Positions 1-8,909 of a DNA stretch of 64,000 bases are shown here, piece after piece. The DNA is from Flavobacteriales bacterium (GTDB lineage Bacteria > Bacteroidota > Bacteroidia > Flavobacteriales_F > PHOS-HE28): the NCBI GenBank assembly GCA_023957375.1, contig JAMLHB010000001.1, forward strand, positions 1,280,245 through 1,344,244. The letters are read 5' to 3'. The translations under genes and the position numbers were made by a program. The notes under the pieces are model-generated. The model ran no database searches. It was not told the DNA's origin and was given only the letters and a program-made list of their open reading frames with translations. Numbering within the stretch: position 1 is the first letter of the stretch; the number at the start of each line of letters is the position of its first letter.

Positions 1-701
1 TCGCACACCGGCCCCCAGGCCGCGCCGTCGTACTGCAGCATGGCCCTCCACCACGGGTTGAACCCGGGGAAACTGAAGGTGCCCACCACTACCAACTTGC
101 CCTGGAAACGGATCACGTCCCTGATCCGGGGATCGCCCAAGAAATTCAGCTCCGGCCAGCCCGGCAAGGGTTCCCAATGCCCCCCCACGCGCTTGGCCAA
201 GCCCTTACAGAGCTGTCCGTCCGCATAGCGGAAATCGCCCATGGCGTACAGCTCGCCGTCCACCACGCGAAGGCGCTGAATCTGGGACGGATTATTCCCG
301 TCGGGTTGAGTACCTTGGAAATTGCCGTACGGGTGCCATTGCCCGTCCACGTAACAGGCAATGCTCCCGATCGAGGCATTGTGCATCCACTGAAATCCTC
401 CCGCCACGAACAGCGTATCTTGGTACACCACCGCCGTCTTCATTTGGTGCCCGAACAGGCCCAGGGTGTCCCACGCGAACCCGTTGTAGCGGTACAGTGG
501 GACATAGTATTGGTCCGTATCTATGACGATCTGGTGGAATCCCCCTGCAAGCAGTTGGTCGTGAACGGTATCTGTGTAGACCATGGTAGGTACAAATTGG
601 CCAGGTGCCCCTGCAACTTCCCAATACTGGGAAGATGCAGGGGTGGCCAACAGGCAGGTCGATATGGAGGCCATCAGGCCAAGCGCTATCCTGGTTCCCA
701 T
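1..701 (-). CDS. Secreted beta-propeller-like protein, 3' end missing
   Basis: The reading frame opens at the ATG at 701 and runs off the left window edge after about 233 residues without a stop. The N-terminus is a signal peptide (basic start MGTRIALG, hydrophobic core, cleavage near ASSQ). The mature part has recurring short strands of the form LLAGGF, LFVAGGF, LYAMGDF and LVVVGTF about 45-50 residues apart, as in Kelch-like or delta-60-type propeller proteins of Bacteroidota. It lies 3 bases downstream of the stop of the SBBP-repeat gene on the same strand, so the two are probably co-transcribed. The C-terminus is outside the window, so a T9SS sorting domain is expected but not seen. Function unknown; cell-surface or secreted location is inferred. 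Confidence 0.7.
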   Translation of the reverse strand, partial: MGTRIALGLMASISTCLLATPASSQYWEVAGAPGQFVPTMVYTDTVHDQLLAGGFHQIVIDTDQYYVPLYRYNGFAWDTLGLFGHQMKTAVVYQDTLFVAGGFQWMHNASIGSIACYVDGQWHPYGNFQGTQPDGNNPSQIQRLRVVDGELYAMGDFRYADGQLCKGLAKRVGGHWEPLPGWPELNFLGDPRIRDVIRFQGKLVVVGTFSFPGFNPWWRAMLQYDGAAWGPVC

Positions 702-704
702 GGT

Positions 705-3125
705 TTAGCGTATTGCGGCCAATTTCACGGTCTGGAAACGGTCCACCACCACCATGTACAGCGCGGCCCCTTTTCCATGCAGGTCAAGTGCCTCGCTGCG
801 CCCGGCCGTGCTACCTACCTGGGCATCCAGCACCAAGCGTCCTTGAAGGTCGTAAACCTGCACCCGGTGCCGCCCGTCCGACAGGCCCAACAGGGCGAAG
901 GCGTCACCAGCCTCCCACACGGTATGGAGGGCGGAACCAGGAGCCACGCTTTGCTCCGGTTGCCCGATGGTGAGCTCATCACAGAACTCGGTGATGAAGC
1001 CGTCCGAGTAGGCGCCTTGCAGGCCTTGGTAGTTGTAGTGCGGATTGAAGAAATAACCCGCATCCTCCTCACCGGCCAAGGGGAAATAGTTATCTGGGGC
1101 GTCCTCCGGCATGGTGGTGTAGCCCACCGCATACAGGGAGGCCCCCACCCGGTGGATGGCCGTTATGTTCTGTGGCTGCCCCAAGCCTCCGGCATTGCCG
1201 CCGAACAGGGTGGACCACATGCGGTCCTGGTTCAAATTGAACCGCACAAGGAAAGCGTCCAGGGCCATGTTGTCTTCATCCACCTGGTATGCGGGCTGGA
1301 AATAGTGCCCTGCCCACTGCATGGGGGCAAACTGGTCGTCGTTGGTATATCCGCCGATCGTCAAGTCGCCATTGCCCTCCACATGCAGGCAGTAGGGCGA
1401 GTGGTTTCCGCCATGGCCCAAATAACTGATCCACGCGGGATCATTGCTCCCATCGCGGAAGCGGGCCACGAAACCGTTCCAGCCGTTGGGGGTATTGTCG
1501 TACCAGCCCGTTCCGTTCACCATGGTGTTCAACACCCCGCATTTCCCGGTGAGGTACAAGTCCTTGGCAAGGCCCAAGCCTTGGGGCGCCAGATCGTCGG
1601 TGGAGGGGCCGCCGAAATACGTGGCCCATTGGCGCACACCGGCATAGTTGAGCTGGAGGATGAAGATGTCCTGCCCACCATGGTGCGTTTCCATGAAGTT
1701 GGGGGCCGTCCCATGCACCGGAATGTCCGGGCTGTTTGTGTTGCCCGCCAAGATGATACGGTCCGGGTTGCAACGCACCAAGGCCCTGCTTTCCGTGCCA
1801 CTGCCGCCGTAGAACGCGCTCCACTGCACGTTGTCGCCCGTACTGAACAGGGCCACGTACGCATCCCCGTTCCCTTGGTAAGGAAAATTGGCCAACGGGT
1901 TGGGCAAGTCCAGGTTACCCTGTGTGGTGCCGGAGATCAGCAGGTTGCCGGTATAAGGCTTCACGTCCACGGCCTGCACGGAGGTATGCTGCACGCCAAT
2001 GTAGGTGGCCCATTGGAGTTGACCATAATCTCCATCATACTCCGCCACAAAGCCCTTGTTGGTGGTGTTGCTGCTGCTGCCGTTGTTGTAGGCGCCCGGC
2101 TTCTCCCACGTCAGGAAGTCGTCCGCATTGGTGGTACCCACCAAGTAGACGTGTGGGTTGCCGTTCACGTCCTTCACGGCCAAGGCAGAACCGTCCGTGT
2201 AGGAAGGGCTTCCTTCTACACTGCCTCCGTGATAGACGGTCCATAACAGCTGGTGGTTCAAGTTGAACTTGGTGAGCGTGGCCAAGCTATGGCCCTTTGC
2301 CGCTGTGCTGGTGCCCGGAACGATCGGGAAGGTGTTATAAGTCGATTCCGTTCTCCCGGCCACATAGAAGTTGCCGTGCTGGTCGGGCTTGATGTCCTTG
2401 GGATTGTCCCGCTTGTCACCGCCGTAATAGGTGCTCCAGCACAGGCCATATTCCTCGTAGGGCGGCACCCCGCCCATGGCGTGCGGCCCGATCAGCAACA
2501 CCAATGGCTTTTCCGGGTGGTAGGCATCAAAGTTGAAATAAGCGCGGCCCACGCCATCGTAGGCGTTGAAGGTGGCCGTCCAGTTCACCGGAAGAATGGT
2601 GCCGTCGTTGGCCACTTGGTAGGCCAGGGCCTGGGGAATGGTGACCCACTTGTCCGCGATCAGCAGCTTCAGGTTGCCGTACACGTCCACGTCCATGTGG
2701 TCCTGGCCTTCAAATTGCAGTTCGATGTCCTTGGGGTCGCCACCCGGGTTGATCACGAAGGCGATCTTCTGGCCGATCTTGCCGCTGTAAATGTGCATGT
2801 CGATGTGGGGGTAGATCCCCTTGTAGATCACCCGGTGGTAAGGGTGTACAAAGGTGGCCCCGTTGGGTCCGCACTGGGGCAGGTAGAAGTGGGCATACTG
2901 GTCTTTCATGGTCCATACTACCGGATCGGGGTGCATGGCATTTGGGCCGGTGAGGGTGAGGTCCAAACGCCGCAGGGTGTCCACTCCGCTAAGGCTGTCC
3001 CCCGGGGTGTCCAGCACTAAGGAGAAGGAGCCTTCCTCTCGGAAATAGGCCCGGGGCACGGCCCCGGAAGTGTAGAACTTGATGTCGGGCCTTGCATGGC
3101 CCTCCACGTCGGTAACCTGTCCCAT
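705..3125 (-). CDS. SBBP-repeat protein with T9SS C-terminal domain; start region out of frame
   Basis: An 806-residue open frame from the first internal ATG (3125). The N-terminal third has the shape of the DUF7948/SBBP-associated domain; then come beta-propeller (SBBP-like) repeats with recurring WSTYYGG, WTVYHGG, WATYIG, WSAFYGG, WATYFGG and WSTLFGG motifs. The end (about residues 735-806) is a type A T9SS sorting domain with the signature VQVYDLQGRLVL. The ATG at 3125 is not the natural start: the frame continues open upstream and encodes a clear signal peptide core and cleavage site (GTASA before QYY), but reaches a TAA at 3314 without an ATG, GTG or TTG. The only plausible starts (tandem ATGs at 3322/3319) are in another frame, separated by a (AG)20 tract. 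The protein is likely surface-attached or secreted by T9SS when in frame. Confidence 0.85.
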   Translation of the reverse strand: MGQVTDVEGHARPDIKFYTSGAVPRAYFREEGSFSLVLDTPGDSLSGVDTLRRLDLTLTGPNAMHPDPVVWTMKDQYAHFYLPQCGPNGATFVHPYHRVIYKGIYPHIDMHIYSGKIGQKIAFVINPGGDPKDIELQFEGQDHMDVDVYGNLKLLIADKWVTIPQALAYQVANDGTILPVNWTATFNAYDGVGRAYFNFDAYHPEKPLVLLIGPHAMGGVPPYEEYGLCWSTYYGGDKRDNPKDIKPDQHGNFYVAGRTESTYNTFPIVPGTSTAAKGHSLATLTKFNLNHQLLWTVYHGGSVEGSPSYTDGSALAVKDVNGNPHVYLVGTTNADDFLTWEKPGAYNNGSSSNTTNKGFVAEYDGDYGQLQWATYIGVQHTSVQAVDVKPYTGNLLISGTTQGNLDLPNPLANFPYQGNGDAYVALFSTGDNVQWSAFYGGSGTESRALVRCNPDRIILAGNTNSPDIPVHGTAPNFMETHHGGQDIFILQLNYAGVRQWATYFGGPSTDDLAPQGLGLAKDLYLTGKCGVLNTMVNGTGWYDNTPNGWNGFVARFRDGSNDPAWISYLGHGGNHSPYCLHVEGNGDLTIGGYTNDDQFAPMQWAGHYFQPAYQVDEDNMALDAFLVRFNLNQDRMWSTLFGGNAGGLGQPQNITAIHRVGASLYAVGYTTMPEDAPDNYFPLAGEEDAGYFFNPHYNYQGLQGAYSDGFITEFCDELTIGQPEQSVAPGSALHTVWEAGDAFALLGLSDGRHRVQVYDLQGRLVLDAQVGSTAGRSEALDLHGKGAALYMVVVDRFQTVKLAAIR

Positions 3126-3322
<197 letters not shown>

Positions 3323-3386
3323 CTTGGGTTGGGTTAAAGGTTTCAGGAGGCAAAGCAAAAGGCGCAGGCGGTAAAAAAGTTACCGT

Positions 3387-3587
3387 TTACTCCGCAATGT
3401 AATATTTCCCCAGCGCCTTGGAATAGCGTACGTCCACGCCCATTTCACGCAGTTCGGCAACCAGGGTGCGGGCAGTCTTGCCGCAACAACCGAACTTCCG
3501 CTTGATGGAAGCCACACCGCGTATCCTGCCCATCCGGATGCATTCCTCCAGGTAGGCCAATCGTTTCATGTATTCCCGGGCATTCAT
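3387..3587 (-). CDS. Small HTH protein (WYL/HTH_11-like DNA-binding domain)
   Basis: A 66-residue protein. Residues 12-62 fit the winged-helix pattern at the front of WYL/DeoR-type regulators: a first helix (YLEECIRMG), a recognition segment (SIKRKFGCCGKTARTLVAELRE) and a wing (GVDVRYSKALGKYYIAE). No effector domain follows, so it may be a stand-alone regulator. A -7 element TATATTCG lies at 3640-3633, giving a leader of about 45 nt. It sits alone between the SBBP gene and a T9SS-domain relic. Targets unknown. The frame is supported by family-like sequence, though the protein is short. Confidence 0.65.
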   Translation of the reverse strand: MNAREYMKRLAYLEECIRMGRIRGVASIKRKFGCCGKTARTLVAELREMGVDVRYSKALGKYYIAE

Positions 3588-3713
3588 GGCAAAGGGGTGT
3601 TACCATGTGTGTGAGGGCGGTACTTGCACAGACGAATATACGGGTTTTACCGTAGCCGCCCTGGCTGGCTTGAGTGCAGGATATACAAGTAGGGAGTGGC
3701 CACAGCGATCCCC

Positions 3714-3929
3714 TCACCTCACCACCACTGGCCCCACTTCCCAACCTTCCTTCCCGATGACCTCCACCACATGGATGCCGCCCGCCAGCGCGGAACCATC
3801 CAGCAGCAACTGGTCGCTGCCAAGTACGCCCTGCACGGGGAGCACCTGCCCCGCAAGGTTGCGCACCGTCCATTGATCGCTGGGCAGCCAGCTCCGCAGC
3901 ACTATGAGCCGATCGGTGGCTGGGCATGG
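3714..3929 (-). pseudogene. Relic of a T9SS type A sorting domain
   Basis: About 71 residues ending at the TGA at 3714-3716 match the whole C-terminal sorting domain layout: PCPATDRLIVL (normally PNPATD), then WTVRNLAGQVL, a LDGSALAGGIHVVEVIG strand pair and a short basic end. No signal peptide or passenger precedes it: the frame continues upstream only into the start of the oppositely oriented peptidase gene. It is the 3' remnant of a lost secreted-protein gene. Confidence 0.7.
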
Positions 3930-3989
3930 CCGCAGAAGTAGCCGTTGGACCGTTCCTCCGCTTCGGGGCCCGGGTTGGCAGGTCCCATT

Positions 3990-3997
3990 TACTTTCG
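3990..3997 (+). promoter_or_regulatory. -7 element TACTTTCG, 4 nt from the ATG
   Basis: TACTTTCG followed by GCAC and the ATG at 4002. It matches the Bacteroidota TAnnTTTG class and would start transcription at or within a few bases of the start codon. Confidence 0.6.
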
Positions 3998-4001
3998 GCA
4001 C

Positions 4002-7000
4002 ATGAGCGCATCTGTGAAACACCTGTCCCTCGTGTTGGTAGGCGGCATGGCAGCCTTCAACTTGCACGCACAAGAAGCAATGCCCAACGAAGCCCTGTGG
4101 CTGCGCTACGGCGCCATCTCGCCGGACGGCGGCACCATCGCCTTCAGCTACCAGGGCGACCTGTGGACGGTGCCCAGCAATGGCGGCATGGCCACGCTGC
4201 TCACCACCAGCGAGGCCTACGAGCAATCGCCGGTGTGGTCGCCGGACGGGCGGCAGATCGCGTTCGCCAGCAACCGCCACGGCAACATGGACGTGTTCGT
4301 GATGCCGGCCACGGGAGGCGCCGCCACGCGGCTCACGTACCACAGCGCGGCCGACATTCCCGGCAGCTTCAGCCCCGACGGCAGACAAGTGCTCTTCAGT
4401 AGCAGCCGCATGCGGGCAGTGGCCGACCGGCAATTCCCCAACGCCGGTTTCAGCGAGCTGTACCAAGTGCCCGCCACCGGCGGCAAAGCCCTGCGCGTGC
4501 TTTCCGTGGCCGCCTACAACGCCCGCTACAGCCCGGACGGCCGCAGTATCCTGTACCAGGACCGCAAGGGGTACGAGAACAACTTCCGCAAGCACCACAC
4601 CTCATCGGTCACGCGCGACATCTGGACCTACGACACGGGCACCAAGGCCTACCAGCAGATCAGCACCTTTGCGGGCGAAGACCTGGAGCCGGTGTACAGC
4701 CCCGATGGCCGCGAGGTGTACTACCTCAGCGAGGAGAACGGCAGCATGAACGTTTACCGCCGCAGCGCACAGGGCGGCCCCGCCACGCAGATCACCTTCC
4801 TGGAGAAGGACCCCGTGCGTTACCTCAGCATCAGCAACAGCGGCACGTTGTGCTTCGGCTACCGCGGAGGGCTGTACACCATGGCACCCGGCGCGCAACC
4901 TGTGCGCGTGCGTGTGCATACCGCAGTGGATGGCCGGTACACCGCGCAGCGCACCGTGCCGGTAACGGGTGGGGCCAGTGAAATGAGCCTTTCGCCCAAT
5001 GGCAAGGAGGTGGTGTTCGTGCACCGCGGCGAAGTGTTCGTGACCTCGGTGAAGGAAGGCACCACGCGGCGCATCACCAACACGCCGGAGCAGGAGCGAT
5101 CGGCCAGCTTCAGCCCCGACGGCCGAACCATCATTTACGCCACCGAGCGCAACGGCAGCTGGGACCTGTACCGCACCACCCTCGCCCGGGCCGAAGAGAA
5201 GTACTTCTTCAATGCCACGGTAATGAAGGAGGAACCACTGCTGGCCACGCCGGCGGAAGAGTTTCAACCCGTGTGGAGCCCGGACGGCAAGGAGGTGGCC
5301 TACTTGGAAGAGCGTACCGCCATCAAGGTGCTGAACATAGCCACGAAGAAGACCCGCACGGTGCTCCCGGCCGACAAGAACTACAGCTACGTGGACGGCG
5401 ACCAATACTTCTCCTGGTCGCCGGACAGCAAGTGGCTGCTGGTGGAATTCCTGCAGGATAAGCAATGGATCACCCAGTGCGGTTTGGTGAAAGCTGACGG
5501 GACCGGTGCGTTGGTGAACCTCACCAAGAGCGGCTACGGCGGATCGCACCCGCGCTGGGCGCTGGACGGCAAGGCCATGCTGTGGTTCAGCGGGCGCGAC
5601 GGCATGAAGGCCCAGGCCAGCTGGGGCAGCCAGATGGACGCCTACGCGCTGTTCTTCACCCAAGCCGCCTTGGACACCTTCAAGCTGGGCAAGGAAGAGT
5701 ACGACCTGCTGAAAGACAAGGACGAGAAGGAGAAGGGCGATGAAGGCCATGCAGGGAAAGACAAGGGGAAAAAGACCAAGGCAGGCAAGGCGGCCGGCAA
5801 AGACAGCACCCAGGCACCGTTGAAATTTGAGCTGGACGGCATCGAGGACCGCAAGGTGCGCCTCACGGGAAACTCTTCCGACCTGGCTGAAGCCCTCTTC
5901 AGCAAGGACGGCACCAAACTGTATTACCTGGCGGAGTTTGAGAAGGGCTACGACCTGTGGGAAACCGATGTGCGCACCAAGGAAACCAAGTTGTTGGCCA
6001 AGATGGGCGCCGAGAACCCCGGCACCTTGGAAATGGACAAGGAAGGCAAGCAGCTCTTCCTGCTGAACAACGGCGGCATCTCTTACGTGGACTTGGACAA
6101 GGGCGAGGTGAAGGGGATCGGCTTCAAAGGGGAAATGATCCTGGACGAGCCCGCTGAACGGGCCTACCTTTTCGAGCACGTATGGCGCCAGGTGTTGAAG
6201 AAGTTCTACGTGAAAGACCTGCAAGGCACCGATTGGGACTACTACAAGCAGCAGTACGCGCAGTACCTGCCGCACATCAACAACAGCACCGATCTCGCGG
6301 AACTGCTGAGCGAGATGCTGGGCGAGCTGAACGCCTCGCACACGGGAGCCTATTACCGCGACCGGCAACCGCTTGGTGACGCTACCGCCGCGCTGGGCCT
6401 GTTCTACCGCAACGACACGCTCCCGGGCCTCACCGTGGCCGAGGTGATCGATCGCTCTCCGGTGGTGCAGGCCGGCTCGCGGATCCAGGCCGGCACCGTG
6501 ATCGAAAAGATCGACGGGCAACCGATCACGGGCAAGGAAGACCCGGCGCGGCACCTTAACCGCAAGGCGGGCAAGAACATGCTGCTCGCCCTGTACAACC
6601 CCAAAGACGGCAAACGCTGGGAGGAGATGGTGAAACCGATCTCACTGGATGCGGAGGAGGAACTGTTGTACCACCGTTGGGTGCTGCAAAACCGCCACAC
6701 CGTGGACAGCCTGAGCAACGGCCGCGTGGGGTACGTGCACGTGGAAGGCATGAACAACGAGAGCTACAAAACCGTGTACGAGGAGGTGCTGGGGCGCTAC
6801 CATGGCAAGGAAGCTTTGTTGGTGGACACCCGCTTCAACGGCGGCGGTTGGCTGCACGACGACCTGGCCACCTTCCTCAGCGGCCATGTGTACATGCACT
6901 TGCTCCCGCGCGGCCAAGACTTGGGCACCGAGCCGCAGTTCAAGTGGAGCAAGCCCAGTGTGGTGCTGATGAACGAAGGCAACTACTCCGACGCGCACAT

Positions 7001-7265
7001 GTTCCCGGTAACTTACCGCGCACTGGGCGTGGGCAAGCTCGTGGGCATGCCCGTGCCCGGCACCGGCACGGCGGTGTGGTGGGAACACTTGCAGAACGGT
7101 GTGATCTTCGGCATACCCCAAGTGGGCATGGTGGACAACAACGGCCACTACCTGGAAAACCAGCAGCTGGAACCGGACGTGAAACAAGCCAATGAACCGG
7201 GCGCAATGAGCACCGGGACAGACCAGCAGTTGGGGGCAGCGGTGAAGGTGTTGCTGGACAATTGA
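4002..7265 (+). CDS. Tricorn-like S41 family peptidase with PD40 propeller
   Basis: A 1,087-residue exported protease. I chose the ATG at 4002 because it gives a clean signal peptide (MSASVKHLSLVLVGGMAAF, cleavage after LHA) and directly follows a promoter. Residues ~30-540 carry PD40/WD40-like propeller repeats with recurring SPDGR and WSPDGK motifs. A Lys/Glu/Asp-rich low-complexity linker (about residues 565-610) separates them from a second propeller-like part. The catalytic half has a Ser-His pair in ELNASHTG (~777), a PDZ-like region (~810-880), the S41 core VDTRFNGGGW, a candidate nucleophile in NYSDAHMF (Ser ~996) and Glu in WWEHL (~1028), as in Tricorn. Likely periplasmic degradation of peptides. 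Its 3' end is duplicated at 8751. Confidence 0.9.
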   Translation: MSASVKHLSLVLVGGMAAFNLHAQEAMPNEALWLRYGAISPDGGTIAFSYQGDLWTVPSNGGMATLLTTSEAYEQSPVWSPDGRQIAFASNRHGNMDVFVMPATGGAATRLTYHSAADIPGSFSPDGRQVLFSSSRMRAVADRQFPNAGFSELYQVPATGGKALRVLSVAAYNARYSPDGRSILYQDRKGYENNFRKHHTSSVTRDIWTYDTGTKAYQQISTFAGEDLEPVYSPDGREVYYLSEENGSMNVYRRSAQGGPATQITFLEKDPVRYLSISNSGTLCFGYRGGLYTMAPGAQPVRVRVHTAVDGRYTAQRTVPVTGGASEMSLSPNGKEVVFVHRGEVFVTSVKEGTTRRITNTPEQERSASFSPDGRTIIYATERNGSWDLYRTTLARAEEKYFFNATVMKEEPLLATPAEEFQPVWSPDGKEVAYLEERTAIKVLNIATKKTRTVLPADKNYSYVDGDQYFSWSPDSKWLLVEFLQDKQWITQCGLVKADGTGALVNLTKSGYGGSHPRWALDGKAMLWFSGRDGMKAQASWGSQMDAYALFFTQAALDTFKLGKEEYDLLKDKDEKEKGDEGHAGKDKGKKTKAGKAAGKDSTQAPLKFELDGIEDRKVRLTGNSSDLAEALFSKDGTKLYYLAEFEKGYDLWETDVRTKETKLLAKMGAENPGTLEMDKEGKQLFLLNNGGISYVDLDKGEVKGIGFKGEMILDEPAERAYLFEHVWRQVLKKFYVKDLQGTDWDYYKQQYAQYLPHINNSTDLAELLSEMLGELNASHTGAYYRDRQPLGDATAALGLFYRNDTLPGLTVAEVIDRSPVVQAGSRIQAGTVIEKIDGQPITGKEDPARHLNRKAGKNMLLALYNPKDGKRWEEMVKPISLDAEEELLYHRWVLQNRHTVDSLSNGRVGYVHVEGMNNESYKTVYEEVLGRYHGKEALLVDTRFNGGGWLHDDLATFLSGHVYMHLLPRGQDLGTEPQFKWSKPSVVLMNEGNYSDAHMFPVTYRALGVGKLVGMPVPGTGTAVWWEHLQNGVIFGIPQVGMVDNNGHYLENQQLEPDVKQANEPGAMSTGTDQQLGAAVKVLLDN

Positions 7266-7387
7266 TGAAATTGATCAATTCGCCAATTTGCCATGGTGCC
7301 AATTGATCAATTGGCAAATTGAGGCATTGGCGAATTGACCATTGTCCTCACAGCCTTCCCGCCTCGGCGATCAGCTCGGCGACGATC
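7229..7387. repeat. Left copy of ~159-bp imperfect direct repeat flanking the rhuM insertion
   Basis: Covers the last codons of the Tricorn-like gene, the intergenic hairpin region, and a sequence equivalent to the 3' end of the Fe-S gene at 8874 (it still encodes an AELIAEAG-type tail on the minus strand). It matches 8751-8909 with roughly a dozen differences. It contains an inverted repeat around CAATTGATCAATTG that could act as a two-way terminator between convergent genes. Confidence 0.85.
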
Positions 7388-7448
7388 CCGGATCCATCTG
7401 AACGAAAAAAGCCTCGGAGTCCTTCGTTCAAGAGCTACCAAACAGGCG

Positions 7449-7591
7449 CTATAGCTTGCCCCCCAGCCCCTTCGTGCCAAGCAGCTTCACCATCCGGTCG
7501 AAGTCGCTTTCCAATTGCTTCATCTCGCGGGCGCGATAGATCTCGAACTCTTTTTCCGCCTTTCTGATGGCCTGCTGATGCGTGATCTTGC
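7449..7591 (-). pseudogene. Severed C-terminal end of rhuM
   Basis: Minus-strand frame encoding GKITHQQAIRKAEKEFEIYR, then an acidic/basic helical tail ending GTKGLGGKL and a TAG at 7449-7451. This is the normal C-terminus of RhuM proteins. It is in the same frame as the main rhuM ORF but separated from it by the MITE at 7592-7762, which supplies a stop codon. Confidence 0.8.
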
Positions 7592-7762
7592 CACCCGGAT
7601 TATGCAGCAGGGTTCGTTGCGAGGGTCGAAATCACAATGGCAGCGCGGATTTCACCGAGAAGGAATAGCACAAGCTATTGTGCCGAGGGGAAAACCGGCG
7701 AAGCGTACGCTGCCGCAGTGATTTCGGGCCGTAGTAGAAATCCTGCTGCATATTCCGGGTGC
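7592..7762. mobile_element. MITE-like element inserted in rhuM (copy 1)
   Basis: About 170 bp with long imperfect terminal inverted repeats: the right end read on the minus strand begins CACCCGGAATATGCAGCAGG, the left end on the plus strand begins CACCCGGATTATGCAGCAGG; both continue ~25 bp to GAAATCA. No ORF of its own. It interrupts the rhuM frame. A shorter relative with the same ends is at 54802-54873, showing it is a dispersed family. Confidence 0.75.
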
Positions 7763-8618
7763 CACTGCCCTGCAACACCTTTCGCTTCAGGCCCATGATC
7801 TGGTGGTCCAATGCGGCAACCCAGTCGGCCATGGCCATCGGGGCCTGCTCCAATGCTTGGAATTCGGCGAAGTCAAGAAACTGCGACACCAGCAGATTGA
7901 GCCGCGTTAGTTCCGCTTCGGTCAGGTAGTTCTTGGCGATCTTTACATCGTCCTTGGTGATGTAGTCGCCCCGGAAGCTGGTCATGCCCACCATGGGCTT
8001 CTCGTTGCTAACCCGGCCATGGATCACCTCGGCGGCGGTGTGTTCGTGTACGGCGAAGTGCAGCTTGTTCTGTACCGTGGCGAAGAACTTTCGGGTCATG
8101 TCCGCGCGCGGATCATAGTCGGTGGCGGTTGCGTAGATATCCGTGACCTGCTGGTAGAAGTTGCGCTCCGAGGCGCGGATGTCGCGGATGCGCTGCAACA
8201 ATTCCCTGAAATACCGCGAGCCGCCCTGTTTCAGCCGCTCGTCGTCCATGGTGAAGCCCTTCTGGACGTATTCGTGCAGCCGCTGCGTGGCCCACTGGCG
8301 GAACCGCGTGGCCACCTGCGATTGAACGCGGTAGCCAATGGCGATGATCATATCGAGGTTGTAGTGCCGGGTGTTGTAGCTTTTGCCATCCGAGGCAGTT
8401 GTAAAGAAATCCTTTACAACTGCTGCTTGGGACAGTTCGCCGTCGGACAAGATGTTCTTCACGTGCTGGCCAATATTCTGTTTTGTAGTGTCGTAGATCT
8501 CTGCGATCTGGTTCTGCGTCAACCACAGGTCAGCGTCTGCGAAGCGCACGGAGACCTTGGTGATGCCGTTCTCATCCTGGTACAGAACGAGTTTATTCTC
8601 GGGCTTGTCCGTCTTCAT
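7632..8618 (-). CDS. RhuM family protein, C-terminus replaced by MITE sequence
   Basis: A 328-residue frame from the ATG at 8618 (MKTDKPENKLVLYQDENGI). It has the RhuM pattern: WLTQNQIAEIYDTTKQNIGQ near residue 32, YNLDMIIAIGYRVQSQVATR, FRQWATQRLHEYVQKG and the C-terminal ALEQAPMAMADWV block. RhuM (virulence RhuM, originally from Salmonella SPI-3) has no settled biochemical role; the N-terminal part resembles HTH/KilA-N-like domains. After GLKRKVLQGSGT the sequence becomes MITE-encoded and stops at 7632, and the genuine end lies at 7449-7591. A -7 element TACTTTAG (8661-8654) precedes it. The gene sits on an insertion between convergent host genes, so it is probably imported and may be inactive. 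Confidence 0.75.
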   Translation of the reverse strand: MKTDKPENKLVLYQDENGITKVSVRFADADLWLTQNQIAEIYDTTKQNIGQHVKNILSDGELSQAAVVKDFFTTASDGKSYNTRHYNLDMIIAIGYRVQSQVATRFRQWATQRLHEYVQKGFTMDDERLKQGGSRYFRELLQRIRDIRASERNFYQQVTDIYATATDYDPRADMTRKFFATVQNKLHFAVHEHTAAEVIHGRVSNEKPMVGMTSFRGDYITKDDVKIAKNYLTEAELTRLNLLVSQFLDFAEFQALEQAPMAMADWVAALDHQIMGLKRKVLQGSGTRNMQQDFYYGPKSLRQRTLRRFSPRHNSLCYSFSVKSALPL

Positions 8619-8698
8619 TGATCGTCCTGCAGCTGGCTCGCGCTCGGCAACGGCTAAAGTAGGCAGGCCGGTGCGCAAGTGAACGGCCCATCGCCTAT

Positions 8699-8710
8699 AT
8701 GTCCGGACAT
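8699..8710. promoter_or_regulatory. Perfect 12-bp palindrome upstream of rhuM
   Basis: ATGTCCGGACAT, about 38 bp upstream of the candidate -7 element of rhuM. It could be an operator; no regulator is known for it. Confidence 0.25.
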
Positions 8711-8750
8711 TCATTGGATGATCCGGGACGCAGCAAAGTGTTGGAGAACC

Positions 8751-8909
8751 GGGAGCTGGGGACGGCGGTGAAGGTATTGTTGGGCAATTGATGAAATTGA
8801 TCAATTCGCCAATTTGCCATGGTGCCAATTGATCAATTGGCAAATTGAGGCATTGGCGAATTGACAATTGCCCTCACAGCTTTCCCGCCTCCGCGATCAG
8901 CTCGGCGAT
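8751..8909. repeat. Right copy of ~159-bp direct repeat flanking the rhuM insertion
   Basis: Matches 7229-7387. Its right half is the true 3' end of the Fe-S gene at 8874, and its left half is a diverged copy of the Tricorn-like gene's last codons (still reading AVKVLLGN then stop). Together the two copies bracket 7388-8750. Confidence 0.85.

Noticed and set aside
177..2246. Long plus-strand open frame (689 codons) opposite the SBBP gene
   Set aside because: Composition is the mirror of the minus-strand genes (high G+C third positions) with no recognisable motif, signal peptide or promoter; the minus frames carry family sequence.
4602..6554. 650-codon minus-strand open frame inside the Tricorn-like gene
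   Set aside because: Antisense shadow: His/Val/Ala-rich low-information sequence; the plus frame has propeller and S41 motifs throughout.
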